Assembly (NCBI RefSeq): GCF_013181195.1
Contig: NZ_SMZP01000009.1
Span: forward strand, 248,001-312,000
DNA from: Caulobacter sp. RHG1
Lineage (GTDB): Bacteria; Pseudomonadota; Alphaproteobacteria; Caulobacterales; Caulobacteraceae
Direction: 5' to 3'
DNA: 64,000 nucleotides
The notes below the pieces were generated by a model. The model ran no database searches and was not told where the DNA came from. It was given only the letters and a program-made list of their open reading frames with translations. Shown piece after piece: positions 43,553 to 51,799 of this stretch. Positions within the stretch are counted from its first letter, which is position 1. Each line of letters starts with the position of its first letter. A program made the position numbers and the translations under genes.

Positions 43553-44340
43553 GCGTCTTTGTAGCCTTTTGGAAAGCCGTCGCGGTCCTGGTGATCGCGG
43601 CGGCTTTTCCATGTCTGGCGCCTCAGAAGGCCATGGCCGGCGCGTGGCCGATGGACGCCGGCCGCACCCAGCTCATCGCCAAGTACGAGCGCACCAGCGC
43701 CGACCAGGGCTTCGATCCGAATGGCGCTCTGGTCACGGTCGGTCACCGCCGAGACGAGATGCTGTCGGTCTTCGTCGAGCATGGCGTGACGCCCCGCCTG
43801 ACCCTGCAGGGCAAGGTCGGTGTCACGCGCGGCCACGATCGATGGGTGGACTATTCCGGACGCGGGCCGATCGAGGCTGGTGTCCGTTGGACTGTCCGCC
43901 GAGACGATCGTTCGTCCTTGGCCGTCTATGTCGGGGCCGGGGAAGCGGGCGTGGGTCGCAATGCCGGCTATGCGACGCCAGGGCAGGGGAGTCTCGATCT
44001 GGAGGCGAGGGTGCTCTATGGCCGCTCGGCCGTCTGGCGCGGACGCGAGGTGTTTGTCGATCTGCAGGCTGCGCGGCTCAAGCGCCAGGGATTGGCCGAC
44101 GAGACGAGGGTGGACGCGACCCTGGGCATGAGACCGGCCAGAGACTGGCTGGTGCTGGCCCAGACCTATGCCGGTCGCACCGACCACGGCGACGTCGGCG
44201 CGCGGTGGGTGAAGAACGAGATTTCCGTGGTTCGTGCGGTCGGCCCCTGGAGCGCCCAGGTCGGTTGGCGAGATACTGTTGTCGGCCGCGAAGTCGCCCG
44301 TGATCGGGGCGTAATGCTCAGTTTATGGCGCCGGCTATAG
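43498..44340 (+). CDS. Exported beta-strand-rich protein, start codon uncertain
   Basis: The body (from AGAWPMDAGRTQLIAKYERT, about residue 48 on) has alternating beta strands and many aromatic/charged pairs, ending at VMLSLWRRL, which resembles an outer-membrane barrel protein. A signal peptide-like FWKAVAVLVIAAAFPCLA precedes it. No ATG lies in frame: TTG 43498 overlaps the aldolase gene by 55 bases and has a weak ribosome site, while GTG 43591 would cut off the n-region. I list the long form. No named family was recognised. Confidence 0.6.
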   Translation: MARLSAPVGPRAARLRGLGVFVAFWKAVAVLVIAAAFPCLAPQKAMAGAWPMDAGRTQLIAKYERTSADQGFDPNGALVTVGHRRDEMLSVFVEHGVTPRLTLQGKVGVTRGHDRWVDYSGRGPIEAGVRWTVRRDDRSSLAVYVGAGEAGVGRNAGYATPGQGSLDLEARVLYGRSAVWRGREVFVDLQAARLKRQGLADETRVDATLGMRPARDWLVLAQTYAGRTDHGDVGARWVKNEISVVRAVGPWSAQVGWRDTVVGREVARDRGVMLSLWRRL

Positions 44341-44457
44341 CTTGTTTCAACGCTGCAACAGTCGGTCATCCGGCTGTCACTGGACGACGCTTTAGGCTGC
44401 CGTCATATGTCGCCACAGAATAACCGCCGAATCTAAGTCGGCGCCCGGAGCGTTTCG

Positions 44458-45561
44458 TTGATCCGCAGGCATTTCTTTCTCGTGGTGGCCGTCGCCGCCG
44501 TCGTCTTGATGGTGGTCGCCGGGGGGCTGAAACTCGCCTTTGGCGGCAAAAAGGACGAAGGCGGCCCCGCTGGCCGTGCGACCAGCGTTTCGCAGGCCGT
44601 TGCGGTCGATCGCCAGTTCACCGACCGTATCGAGGTGCTGGGCGTGGCCAAGGGCCGCCAGTCGGTGACGATCACCTCCAACACCACAGAGCAGATCACC
44701 GCCGTGCGCTTTACGGACGGTCAGGCCGTCTCGCGCGGCCAGGTTCTGGTCGAGCTGCGGGCCGAGCAGGAAGACGCCGGGATCTCCGAAGCCCGCGCGC
44801 GCCTGGGTCAAGCCGAACGCGACTACGCCCGCTGGAAGACCCTGGCCGACAAGGGCATCGCGCCGCGCGCCACGGCCGAGCAGTCTCTGGCCAATCTGGA
44901 AGCCGCCCGCGCCGCCGTCGGCACGGCTCAGGCCCAGAAGCTGGACCGCGTGATCCGCGCGCCGTTCTCGGGCCGCGTCGGCATTTCGGACGTCGCCCCC
45001 GGCACGATGATCAGCCCCGGCGCCGCCATCGTCAGCCTGGACGACGTCTCGGTGATCCGCGTCGACTTCTCGGTGCCCGACCGCTATCTGCGCACCCTGC
45101 GCGTGGGCCTGCCGATCGTCGCGCGGCCCGACGCCCTGCCGGGCGAGACCTTCCAGGGCCGCATCGCCCAGGTCGACACCCGCATCAATCCCAGCACCCG
45201 CGCCGTCATGGCCCGCGCCGAGTTTCCCAACGCCGGCGATCGCCTGAAGCCGGGCATGCTGGTCAAGGTCGCGATCGATCAGGGTGTGCGCACCGCCGTG
45301 GCCACGCCCGAGACCGCCGTGCAGTTCGAAGGCTCACAGGCCTCGGTGTTCCGCATCGCCGAGGGCCCGAAAGGCCTGGTCGCGCGTCGCGCCGACGTCG
45401 ACACCGGGGCTACCGAGAACGGTTTCGTCGAGATCCGCGCTGGTCTGAAGGCGGGCGAGAAGATCATTGCCGACGGCCTGAACCGCATCCAGGACGGCGC
45501 CAGCGTCAGCACCGGCCGCCAGGGCGCGCAAAAGGGCGGTGAAGGCCGCAAGGGCGGCTGA
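44458..45561 (+). CDS. RND efflux periplasmic adaptor (MFP subunit)
   Basis: The gene starts at TTG 44458 with GGAG 7 bases upstream. The 367-residue protein has an N-terminal anchor helix (about 7-29), a lipoyl half-motif (about 75-105), a helical hairpin (about 106-170), a second lipoyl half (VIRAPFSGRVGISDVAPG, about 165-182) and beta-barrel and membrane-proximal domains. It joins an RND pump to an outer-membrane channel. It overlaps the pump gene by one base. No outer-membrane channel or regulator is nearby, so a shared TolC-type partner is likely. Confidence 0.93.
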   Translation: MIRRHFFLVVAVAAVVLMVVAGGLKLAFGGKKDEGGPAGRATSVSQAVAVDRQFTDRIEVLGVAKGRQSVTITSNTTEQITAVRFTDGQAVSRGQVLVELRAEQEDAGISEARARLGQAERDYARWKTLADKGIAPRATAEQSLANLEAARAAVGTAQAQKLDRVIRAPFSGRVGISDVAPGTMISPGAAIVSLDDVSVIRVDFSVPDRYLRTLRVGLPIVARPDALPGETFQGRIAQVDTRINPSTRAVMARAEFPNAGDRLKPGMLVKVAIDQGVRTAVATPETAVQFEGSQASVFRIAEGPKGLVARRADVDTGATENGFVEIRAGLKAGEKIIADGLNRIQDGASVSTGRQGAQKGGEGRKGG

Positions 45562-48500
45562 TGCTGTCCGACCTTTCTGTCCGTCGTCCCGTATTCGCCG
45601 CCGTCGCGGCGATCATTCTCTGCGTCATCGGCCTGGCCGCCTATACCTCGCTGCCGATCCGCGAACTTCCCAGCGTCGATCCGCCCGTGGTGTCGATCTC
45701 GACGACCTATCGCGGCGCTTCGGCAGAGGTCATCGAAGAGCGCATCACTCAGGTGATCGAGCGCCAGGCGGCCGGCATCCAGGGCATCGACCGGGTCAAC
45801 AGCTCGTCGCGCGACGGTCGCTCGCAGATCACCATCACGTTCAATCTCGACCGCGACCTGGACGCGGCCGCCAATGACGTGCGCGACGCTGTCAGCCGGG
45901 TGACGGCCAATCTGCCCGATCAGGCCGATCCGCCGCAGATCGCCAAGGCCAACGCCGACTCCTCGCCGATCATCATCCTGAACCTGACCTCGACCACGCT
46001 GGATCCGCTGCAACTGGCCGACTACGCCGACCGCTACCTGGTCGAGCGGATGTCGACGATCGACGGCGTGGCGCAGGCCAACCTGTTCGGGGCCAAGATC
46101 TTCGCCATGCGCGTCTGGCTGGACGCCGACGCCATGGCCGCGCGCGGCGTCACGGTCGATGACGTCGAGAACGCTCTCAACACCCAGAACCTGGAACTGC
46201 CGGCCGGCTCGCTGGAAAGCGCCACCAAGGACTTCACCATCCGGGTCGTGCGCGCCTACGCCAAGCCTGAAGAGTTCGCCCGCCTGCCGATCCGCGCCGC
46301 CGACGCCGGCGGTTTCGTCGTGCGCCTGGGCGATGTGGCCCGCGTCGAGGAAGGCCCGGACGAGCGCCGCCGCCAGTTTCGCGGCAACGGCGTCGATCAG
46401 GTCGGCATCGGTCTGACCCGCCAGTCGCAGGCCAATGACGTCGCCATCTCCGAGACCGTCCGCAAGGAAGTGGAGTCGATCAACCAGACCCTGCCGCCCG
46501 GCACCAAGCTGGTCGTCGCCGTGGACAACTCGGTGTTCACCGCCGAGGCCATCCATGAGGTCTGGATCACCATGGGGCTGTCGATCGGCCTGGTGGTGCT
46601 GGTCAATCTGATCTTCCTGGGCAGCTGGCGTTCGGCGCTGATCCCGTCGGTCGTCGCGCCGATCTGCATCCTGGCCACCTTCATCGTCCTGGCGCCGCTG
46701 GGCTTCTCGTTGAACCTGCTGACCCTGCTGGCCCTGGTGCTGGCCGTCGGCCTCGTGGTCGACGACGCCATCGTCGTGGTCGAGAACATCCAGCGTCGCG
46801 TGGACGAGGGCGAGCCGCCGCTGGTCGCCGCCGAGCGCGGCACCCGCCAGGTGTTCTTCGCCGTCGTCGCCACCACCATCGTGCTGATCTCGGTGTTCGC
46901 GCCGCTGATGTTCCTGCCCGGCTATATCGGCCGCCTGTTCGTCGAGCTGGCCGTGGCCATCGCTTCGGCCGTGGCCTTCTCGGCCCTGCTGGCGCTGTCG
47001 CTGTCGCCGATGATGGCGTCCAAGCTGCTAAAGTCCGCCCACAACGAGGGCTGGCTGGCGCGCAAGGTCAATGTGGCCATGGACGGCCTCAAGAACTCGT
47101 ACCGCGCCTCGCTGGAGGGCATTCTGGTCGGCCGCTGGACCGCAGCCCTGGCCGGCGTGCTGGTGGTGGGCCTGGCGGCCTTCGCCGGCCTGATGTTCGC
47201 CACCCTGCCCAAGGAGCTGGTGCCGCCGGAAGACCGGGGCCGCGTCGACGTCTCGATCACCGCGCCGGAGGGGGCGGGCTACGACTACACCGCCTCGATC
47301 ATCGGTCGGGTCGAGAAGGAGATCTCGGCCTATCGCGAGAACGGCCAGGCCGAGCGAACCATCGTCTCGATCCCGCGCTTCGGCCAGAGCCAGTTCAACA
47401 CCGGCAACGGCGTGGTGGTGATGAAGCCGTGGGGCGAGCGGGACATGACCGCCGACGAGGTGGCCGCCCAGCTCAACAAGGACCTCAACAAGATCACCGG
47501 CGTGCGCGCCGTGGCCAGCGTCCGCGGTCCGTTCCAGCGGGGCGGCGGTGGCGGCGGAGGCGGCGGTACGAACGTCGACCTGATCGCCGTCGGCAACGAC
47601 TATGTCCAGCTGGCCAACTGGCTGAAGCCGATCCTGCAAGCCTCGCAGCAGAACAGCGGCATGTCGCGGCCGCGCCTGGACTACGAACCGACCGCGCCGC
47701 GCCTGTCGGTGTCGATCGACCTGGACAAGGCCGCCAGCCTGGGTGTCTCGGCTCAGTCGATCGGTCGCGCGCTCGAGACCATGTTCGGCTCGCGCCGGGC
47801 GACGACCTACATCAAGAACGGCCAGGAATACGACGTCATCCTTCAGACCAACCTCGACCAGCGTCGCAGCATCGAGGACCTGAACCGCCTGAACGTTCGC
47901 GCCGCCTCGGGCGCCGTGGTGCCGCTGTCGACCGTGGTGACGACGCAGCTGCGCGGCGACACGCCGGACCGACCGCGCGTCGACCGCCTGCGTTCGGTGA
48001 CCCTGACCACCCAGCTGAACCCCGGCTACACGGTCGGCGACGCCGTGACTTTCCTCCAGCAGCAGGCCGCGGACCACGCCGCGCCGGGCGTGTCGGTGAA
48101 GTGGGGCGGCCAGGCCAAGGACTATCTGGAAGGCTCGGGCGGCATCGCCATCGCCTTCGGCCTGGCCCTGCTGCTGGTCTTCCTGGTGCTGGCCGCGCAG
48201 TTCGAAAGCTGGATCCACCCGGCCGTGATCATGCTGACCGTGCCCCTGGCGGCGCTGGGCGGCCTGTTCGGCCTGTTGATGACCGGCTCGACCATCAACA
48301 CCTACAGCCAGATCGGCCTGATCATCCTGGTCGGCATCGCCACCAAGAACGGCATCCTGATTGTCGAATTTGCCAACCAGTTGCGCGACGAGGGCCTCAG
48401 CGTGCGCGAAGCCGTGATCGAGGCGGCGGCTCTGCGCCTGCGTCCGATCATCATGACCTCGATCGCCGCGGCCATGGGCGCCTTGCCGCTGATGCTGTGG

Positions 48501-48704
48501 GCCGGGGCCGGGGCGGGCAGCCGCCAGACCATCGGCGCGACGATCTTCACGGGGGCGATCTTCGCCACCCTGCTGACGCTGTTCATCGTGCCGGTGTTCT
48601 ACGACCTGCTGGCCCGCTTCACGAAGTCGCCGGAATGGACCGCTCGCCAGATCGAGGCCTACGAGGCCGAGGAGAAGGCGGCGGCCCAGAACCCGACGGC
48701 TTAA
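45561..48704 (+). CDS. RND multidrug efflux permease (HAE-1 type)
   Basis: This 1047-residue pump has 12 membrane helices in two repeats, each followed by a large periplasmic domain. It begins LSDLSVRRPVFAAVAAIILC. The proton-relay aspartates lie in helix 4 (LALVLAVGLVVDDAIVVVEN, about 393-412), and the second repeat has LIILVGIATKNGILIVEFAN. The porter domain has an uncommon run of nine glycines after QR (about 663-671). The TGATG overlap with the adaptor gene shows coupling. Substrates are not predictable. The stop overlaps the convergent SnoaL gene by 4 bases. Confidence 0.95.
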   Translation: MLSDLSVRRPVFAAVAAIILCVIGLAAYTSLPIRELPSVDPPVVSISTTYRGASAEVIEERITQVIERQAAGIQGIDRVNSSSRDGRSQITITFNLDRDLDAAANDVRDAVSRVTANLPDQADPPQIAKANADSSPIIILNLTSTTLDPLQLADYADRYLVERMSTIDGVAQANLFGAKIFAMRVWLDADAMAARGVTVDDVENALNTQNLELPAGSLESATKDFTIRVVRAYAKPEEFARLPIRAADAGGFVVRLGDVARVEEGPDERRRQFRGNGVDQVGIGLTRQSQANDVAISETVRKEVESINQTLPPGTKLVVAVDNSVFTAEAIHEVWITMGLSIGLVVLVNLIFLGSWRSALIPSVVAPICILATFIVLAPLGFSLNLLTLLALVLAVGLVVDDAIVVVENIQRRVDEGEPPLVAAERGTRQVFFAVVATTIVLISVFAPLMFLPGYIGRLFVELAVAIASAVAFSALLALSLSPMMASKLLKSAHNEGWLARKVNVAMDGLKNSYRASLEGILVGRWTAALAGVLVVGLAAFAGLMFATLPKELVPPEDRGRVDVSITAPEGAGYDYTASIIGRVEKEISAYRENGQAERTIVSIPRFGQSQFNTGNGVVVMKPWGERDMTADEVAAQLNKDLNKITGVRAVASVRGPFQRGGGGGGGGGTNVDLIAVGNDYVQLANWLKPILQASQQNSGMSRPRLDYEPTAPRLSVSIDLDKAASLGVSAQSIGRALETMFGSRRATTYIKNGQEYDVILQTNLDQRRSIEDLNRLNVRAASGAVVPLSTVVTTQLRGDTPDRPRVDRLRSVTLTTQLNPGYTVGDAVTFLQQQAADHAAPGVSVKWGGQAKDYLEGSGGIAIAFGLALLLVFLVLAAQFESWIHPAVIMLTVPLAALGGLFGLLMTGSTINTYSQIGLIILVGIATKNGILIVEFANQLRDEGLSVREAVIEAAALRLRPIIMTSIAAAMGALPLMLWAGAGAGSRQTIGATIFTGAIFATLLTLFIVPVFYDLLARFTKSPEWTARQIEAYEAEEKAAAQNPTA

Positions 48705-49072
48705 ACGCCGCTGAGGATGATCACGTCGCTGAGCAGGCCGTCGCGGAAGCGATAGGTCAGGCGAGCGCGGGTGTCGGACCAGATGTGCCCCTTGTGGTCC
48801 TCGACCAGCAGCTGGACCTCGACATCCAGCTCGCCCTCGGTCTCGGCCACGACGCGGATCAGCTGGACATTGGGCCGGGTCAGGGCAAATAGCTGCGCCA
48901 GATGAGCCACAACGGCGTTGCGGCCATGCAAACGGCCGCCTTCCAGGGTGTCGGGCCACGAGACATCCGGATGCAGAACCGCGCGCGTGGCGGCCAGGTC
49001 CTGGGCGTTGACGGCCTCATAGGACCTCGCCAGGACTGTCTGTTGCGCGCTGCGTTCCGCCTCGGCCGTCAT
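48701..49072 (-). CDS. SnoaL/NTF2-like protein (first of two)
   Basis: From ATG 49072 the product has 123 residues (earlier frame starts extend it without similarity). A helical start (TVLARSYEAVNAQDLAATRA) leads into cone-shaped beta-sheet strands with WPDTLEGGRLHGRNAVVAHL, the SnoaL/NTF2 pattern with an early Asp and His that can shape a pocket. It may bind or isomerise a small hydrophobic ligand. It overlaps the second SnoaL-like gene by 4 bases (ATGA) and is last in a cytochrome c-SnoaL-SnoaL operon. Confidence 0.82.
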   Translation of the reverse strand: MTAEAERSAQQTVLARSYEAVNAQDLAATRAVLHPDVSWPDTLEGGRLHGRNAVVAHLAQLFALTRPNVQLIRVVAETEGELDVEVQLLVEDHKGHIWSDTRARLTYRFRDGLLSDVIILSGV

Positions 49073-49458
49073 GGGCTTGGTTCCGCGTCTCCCTTTGCGG
49101 CGACATCCATGCGCCAGAAGAGGCCGTCGCGAAGCGTGTAAAGATGCCGCACGCAGAAGTCCGACCACAGCCGGCCGGTCAGGTTCCAGACCACCTGGTT
49201 GGCGTCGACCACCACGCGGCCTTCGTCATCCAGCCAGATCTCGACCGGCGTGGTCTCCACGCGGATCGAAGCGTCGTTGTAGCGCCAGTAGTCGCGAACG
49301 GCCTCCGGGGTCTCCAGCTGGCCCCCGCGTGTGATGTCGGGCCATTCCAGCTCCGCCGGGACCAGAGCGCGGAAAGCCTCGTAGTCCCGGCGCCCGGCGG
49401 CGTCGTAGAGGCGCCCGACCAGCGCCTCGATCTCTGGCGGGGCCGGGCGCAGGGTCAT
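49069..49458 (-). CDS. SnoaL/NTF2-like protein (second of two)
   Basis: This 129-residue protein has the same cone fold pattern as its neighbour: helix ALVGRLYDAAGRRDYEAFRA, then LEWPDITRGGQLETPEAVRD and repeated strands with WNLTGRLWSDFCVRHLYTLR. The two share the motif W-P-D-x-x-x-G-G-x-L, so they may be tandem duplicates that diverged. It overlaps the cytochrome gene by 4 bases. No signal peptide is seen, so the pair are cytoplasmic while the cytochrome is exported. Confidence 0.82.
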   Translation of the reverse strand: MTLRPAPPEIEALVGRLYDAAGRRDYEAFRALVPAELEWPDITRGGQLETPEAVRDYWRYNDASIRVETTPVEIWLDDEGRVVVDANQVVWNLTGRLWSDFCVRHLYTLRDGLFWRMDVAAKGDAEPSP

Positions 49459-49961
49459 GGGACGGGCTTGTAGCCTGTCTCGACCTTGAGATAGGCGATC
49501 AGATCGATCCGGTCCTTGGCGTCATGCAGGCCGGCGAAGGTCATCTTGGTGCCCGGCATGAAGCCGCGCGGGTCTGCCAGCCACTTGTCCAGGTGCTCGG
49601 CGTCCCAGGCAAAGCCCGCGGCCTTCACGGCGTCCGAGTAACGATAGCCCGCCTTGGTTCCCGCCGTGCGGCCGAACACGCCATGCAGGTTGGGGCCGGT
49701 CAGGTCCGGGCCGCCTTCGGTGATGGTGTGGCACGAGCGGCAGAGCGCGAACTTTCGCTGGCCGTTGGAGAGATCGCCGGTGTTGTAGGGGGCGGGCAGG
49801 GCGGCCAGGGCCGCGGCCTTCTCGGCGTCGGTCGGGGGCGCCGCGGCGGACGCGGACGCGGGGGCCTCGCCGGAACCGCCGCCGTCCTTCGAGCAAGCCG
49901 CGAGGTTCAGGCCCATGCCCAGGCACAGGGCCGCGAGGGCGGCCGTTTCGATCTTACGCAT
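49455..49961 (-). CDS. c-type cytochrome lipoprotein (class I)
   Basis: This 168-residue protein has a lipoprotein signal (LNLAAC, modified C23) followed by a Gly/Ala/Ser-rich linker. The heme site is CRSCH (C74, C77, H78) and the axial Met lies in GFMPGTKMTF (about 134-143); the arrangement GPNLHGVFGRTAG fits the cytochrome c2/c552 class. It would sit on the periplasmic membrane face as an electron carrier. The 3' end overlaps the SnoaL-like gene. Its promoter must lie in the 293-base interval shared with gcrA. Confidence 0.93.
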   Translation of the reverse strand: MRKIETAALAALCLGMGLNLAACSKDGGGSGEAPASASAAAPPTDAEKAAALAALPAPYNTGDLSNGQRKFALCRSCHTITEGGPDLTGPNLHGVFGRTAGTKAGYRYSDAVKAAGFAWDAEHLDKWLADPRGFMPGTKMTFAGLHDAKDRIDLIAYLKVETGYKPVP

Positions 49962-50125
49962 ATTGATCCCCGACGGAGCGATCCCGACTGACGTTTCGCC
50001 GCACGGGCTGCGACGGCGCGACGCATTCCAAACCCTTATAAATTCAGGGCCATGGCCTTGTCACGGAACGATGTTCCCAAACCGGGCCTCCGGCAGGGCT
50101 CTGCGACAATTGCTGGTAGCTAGCT

Positions 50126-50130
50126 GATTC
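50126..50130. promoter_or_regulatory. GANTC (CcrM methylation) site upstream of gcrA
   Basis: A GATTC pentamer lies 125 bases before the gcrA start. In Caulobacter CcrM methylates adenine in GANTC, GcrA senses this mark, and fully versus hemi-methylated DNA changes expression of cell-cycle genes. One site in a 290-base interval is consistent with this but could occur by chance. Confidence 0.5.
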
Positions 50131-50187
50131 TCTTCACGAAAAGTGGAAATGCAAACCGTGGGTCTGCACATAACCGTTTGACGTGCG

Positions 50188-50195
50188 TTAACCAT
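50188..50195 (+). promoter_or_regulatory. CtrA-like half-site upstream of gcrA
   Basis: TTAACCAT, within GCGTTAACCATAAATT, lies 59 bases before the gcrA ATG. It equals a described CtrA half-site, and CtrA represses gcrA in Caulobacter. The second TTAA half at the usual 7-base distance is not present. The call combines sequence and known circuit. Confidence 0.55.
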
Positions 50196-50254
50196 AAATT
50201 CTACCCATTTCTCCACGGAGCGGGCTGGCTCCGAGCAGGGCACGAGAGACGATC

Positions 50255-50758
50255 ATGGACTGGAGCGAAGAACGTACCGCCACACTCAAGAAGTTGTGGC
50301 TCGAAGGCCTCAGCGCAAGCCAGGTGGCGCGCCAACTGGGCGGCGTCAGCCGCAGCGCGGTGATCGGCAAGGTGCACCGTCTGGGCATCACCGTCCGCGA
50401 CACCCCGGTTCGCCAGCGCATCACCACCGTCCGCGCCCCGTCGCGCATCGTGGCCCGCCAGCGTCCCGCCCGTGAGACCACGGCCGCCCCCCACGTCGCC
50501 CCGCGCTTCGAGCGCATCGAGGAAGACATGCTGCCGACCTCGGGCATCCTGGGCCTGGGCGCCCATTCCTGCCGCTGGCCGATCGGCCATCCCGACAGCG
50601 ACGAATTCGGCTTCTGCGGCCGCCCCAAGCTGACCCGCCGCGGCTCTTACTGCGAGCAGCACAGCCAGGGCGCCCATCGCAACGGCGGCTCGGCCAAGTC
50701 GGTCGAGGCCTGGGCCCTGCGCGGCCTGAAGGAGCGGGTGCAGCCCAGCCTGGGCTGA
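50255..50758 (+). CDS. gcrA: Cell-cycle regulator GcrA
   Basis: GcrA binds methylated GANTC promoters and the sigma-70 holoenzyme to drive the CtrA-DnaA-GcrA-CcrM cycle. The 167-residue protein opens with MDWSEERTATLKKLWLEGLS and a helix-turn-helix (SASQVARQLGGVSRSAVIGK, about 20-39). A basic linker (about 45-85) leads to the sigma-interacting C-terminal domain, which has HSCRWPIG, FGFCGRP and SYCEQH (about 110-145), a Cys/His cluster that looks able to bind a metal. The upstream CtrA and GANTC elements fit this identity. It is the strongest marker of Caulobacter lineage here. Confidence 0.97.
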   Translation: MDWSEERTATLKKLWLEGLSASQVARQLGGVSRSAVIGKVHRLGITVRDTPVRQRITTVRAPSRIVARQRPARETTAAPHVAPRFERIEEDMLPTSGILGLGAHSCRWPIGHPDSDEFGFCGRPKLTRRGSYCEQHSQGAHRNGGSAKSVEAWALRGLKERVQPSLG

Positions 50759-50820
50759 CCTGGCCTTCGACGACCTTTCACGACCTTCCCATTCCCTCGA
50801 GATCACCGAGACGAACCCCC

Positions 50821-51063
50821 ATGACCGCTCCCCTCAATGCGATGAACATGGTCCTGATCGAGAACGCCGCCGGCAGCAGCCAAGTGATCACCATCATCGA
50901 GGAGTTCGCCGGCCACTCGGTGTCGCGCGATCTCAACCCCGGTGACCATGCCCGCATCCCGGTGACCCAGTTCAAGTCGATCACCGTGCGTGAGACCTAT
51001 CCCGACGACTGGCTGACCCGTGGCCGCAACCGCAACCGCGAGGCCGCCGCCGTCGCAGCCTGA
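50821..51063 (+). CDS. Small conserved hypothetical protein (80 residues)
   Basis: This 80-residue, soluble product has a compact fold with strands (NMVLIENAAGSSQVITIIEE and ARIPVTQFKSITVRETYP) and ends in a basic NRNREAAAV tail. It has no signal, Cys or known motif. It follows gcrA by 62 bases in the same direction with no terminator between, and a strong terminator follows, so the two are probably one transcript. Its role is unknown; a stress or cell-cycle link is only by position. Confidence 0.75.
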   Translation: MTAPLNAMNMVLIENAAGSSQVITIIEEFAGHSVSRDLNPGDHARIPVTQFKSITVRETYPDDWLTRGRNRNREAAAVAA

Positions 51064-51155
51064 CAGGCGGAGAGTCGGATAGGTGACATTTTGGCGAGAC
51101 TGCTGACGTAATCGCCTGCTGCGTCAGTCAATTCTCGTCTAAATTGAAATGGATG

Positions 51156-51186
51156 ACCCCGCGAAGCCTTTCGCGGGGTTTTTCGT
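51156..51186 (+). terminator. Rho-independent terminator after the gcrA transcript
   Basis: A 9-bp GC-rich stem (51156-51164 with 51171-51179) and a 6-base loop are followed by TTTTTCGTTT. It lies 93 bases after the small hypothetical gene and before the MarR gene. Confidence 0.9.
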
Positions 51187-51265
51187 TTCCGTCGCAGGCG
51201 CACAGATTGCGTTGGCGTTAACCTTATGACACACACAGCGCCGCTTCTGGGGGACGGAAACCAAG

Positions 51266-51793
51266 ATGGGCGAGGGGTTTGAGGGCGGCGGGCCGGTCGA
51301 CGAGCACGCGCTGCCGTTGCCGAGCTACCTGAGTTATCTGCTCTACCAGACCGAGCAACATCGCCGGGCGATGGCCGCCGATCTGTTGGCGCGGCATGGT
51401 CTGACGTTCGCCAAATGGGTGGCGATGATCTCGTTGCGCCGTTTCGGCGACCTGTCGATGACGCGCCTGGCCAAGCTGGCCGCCACCGACCGCACGACCC
51501 TGACCCGCGCCATCGACAGCCTGATCACCGATGGTCTGGTGGCGCGCGCGGCCTCGCCCAGCGACCGCCGTATCGTCGTCGTCTGCCTCACCGACACCGG
51601 TCGTACGCTGCTCGAAGCCATCCGCGCCGAAATCCGTCCGCTGAATCGCGACATCTGCTCGAACCTGACGGCCGAGGAGCAGGCGGCCATGACCGGCTAT
51701 CTGCAGAAGATGCTGTCGGGCCTGATCGTCGAGCCCGACTGGAAGCAGGATGTTCTGGCGTTCTCGACCCCCGCGCCGTCGGAGCTGGTCTGA
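51266..51793 (+). CDS. MarR-family transcriptional regulator
   Basis: This 175-residue regulator has a winged helix: helix YLLYQTEQHRRAMAADLLAR, HTH STRLAKLAATDRTTLTRAID (about 72-91, approximate) and the wing SPSDRRIVVVCLTDTG (about 103-118) with the DRR that contacts DNA in MarR proteins. An N-terminal acidic extension of about 20 residues is present. A TTAACCTT element lies 49 bases upstream. No divergent efflux or catabolic gene is adjacent, so targets are unknown. Confidence 0.92.
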   Translation: MGEGFEGGGPVDEHALPLPSYLSYLLYQTEQHRRAMAADLLARHGLTFAKWVAMISLRRFGDLSMTRLAKLAATDRTTLTRAIDSLITDGLVARAASPSDRRIVVVCLTDTGRTLLEAIRAEIRPLNRDICSNLTAEEQAAMTGYLQKMLSGLIVEPDWKQDVLAFSTPAPSELV

Positions 51794-51799
51794 GGTCGC

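Noticed and set aside
50168..50178. DnaA box (TTATNCACA-type) upstream of gcrA
   Set aside because: CTGCACATAA only partly matches the consensus on either strand, so the site is not claimed.
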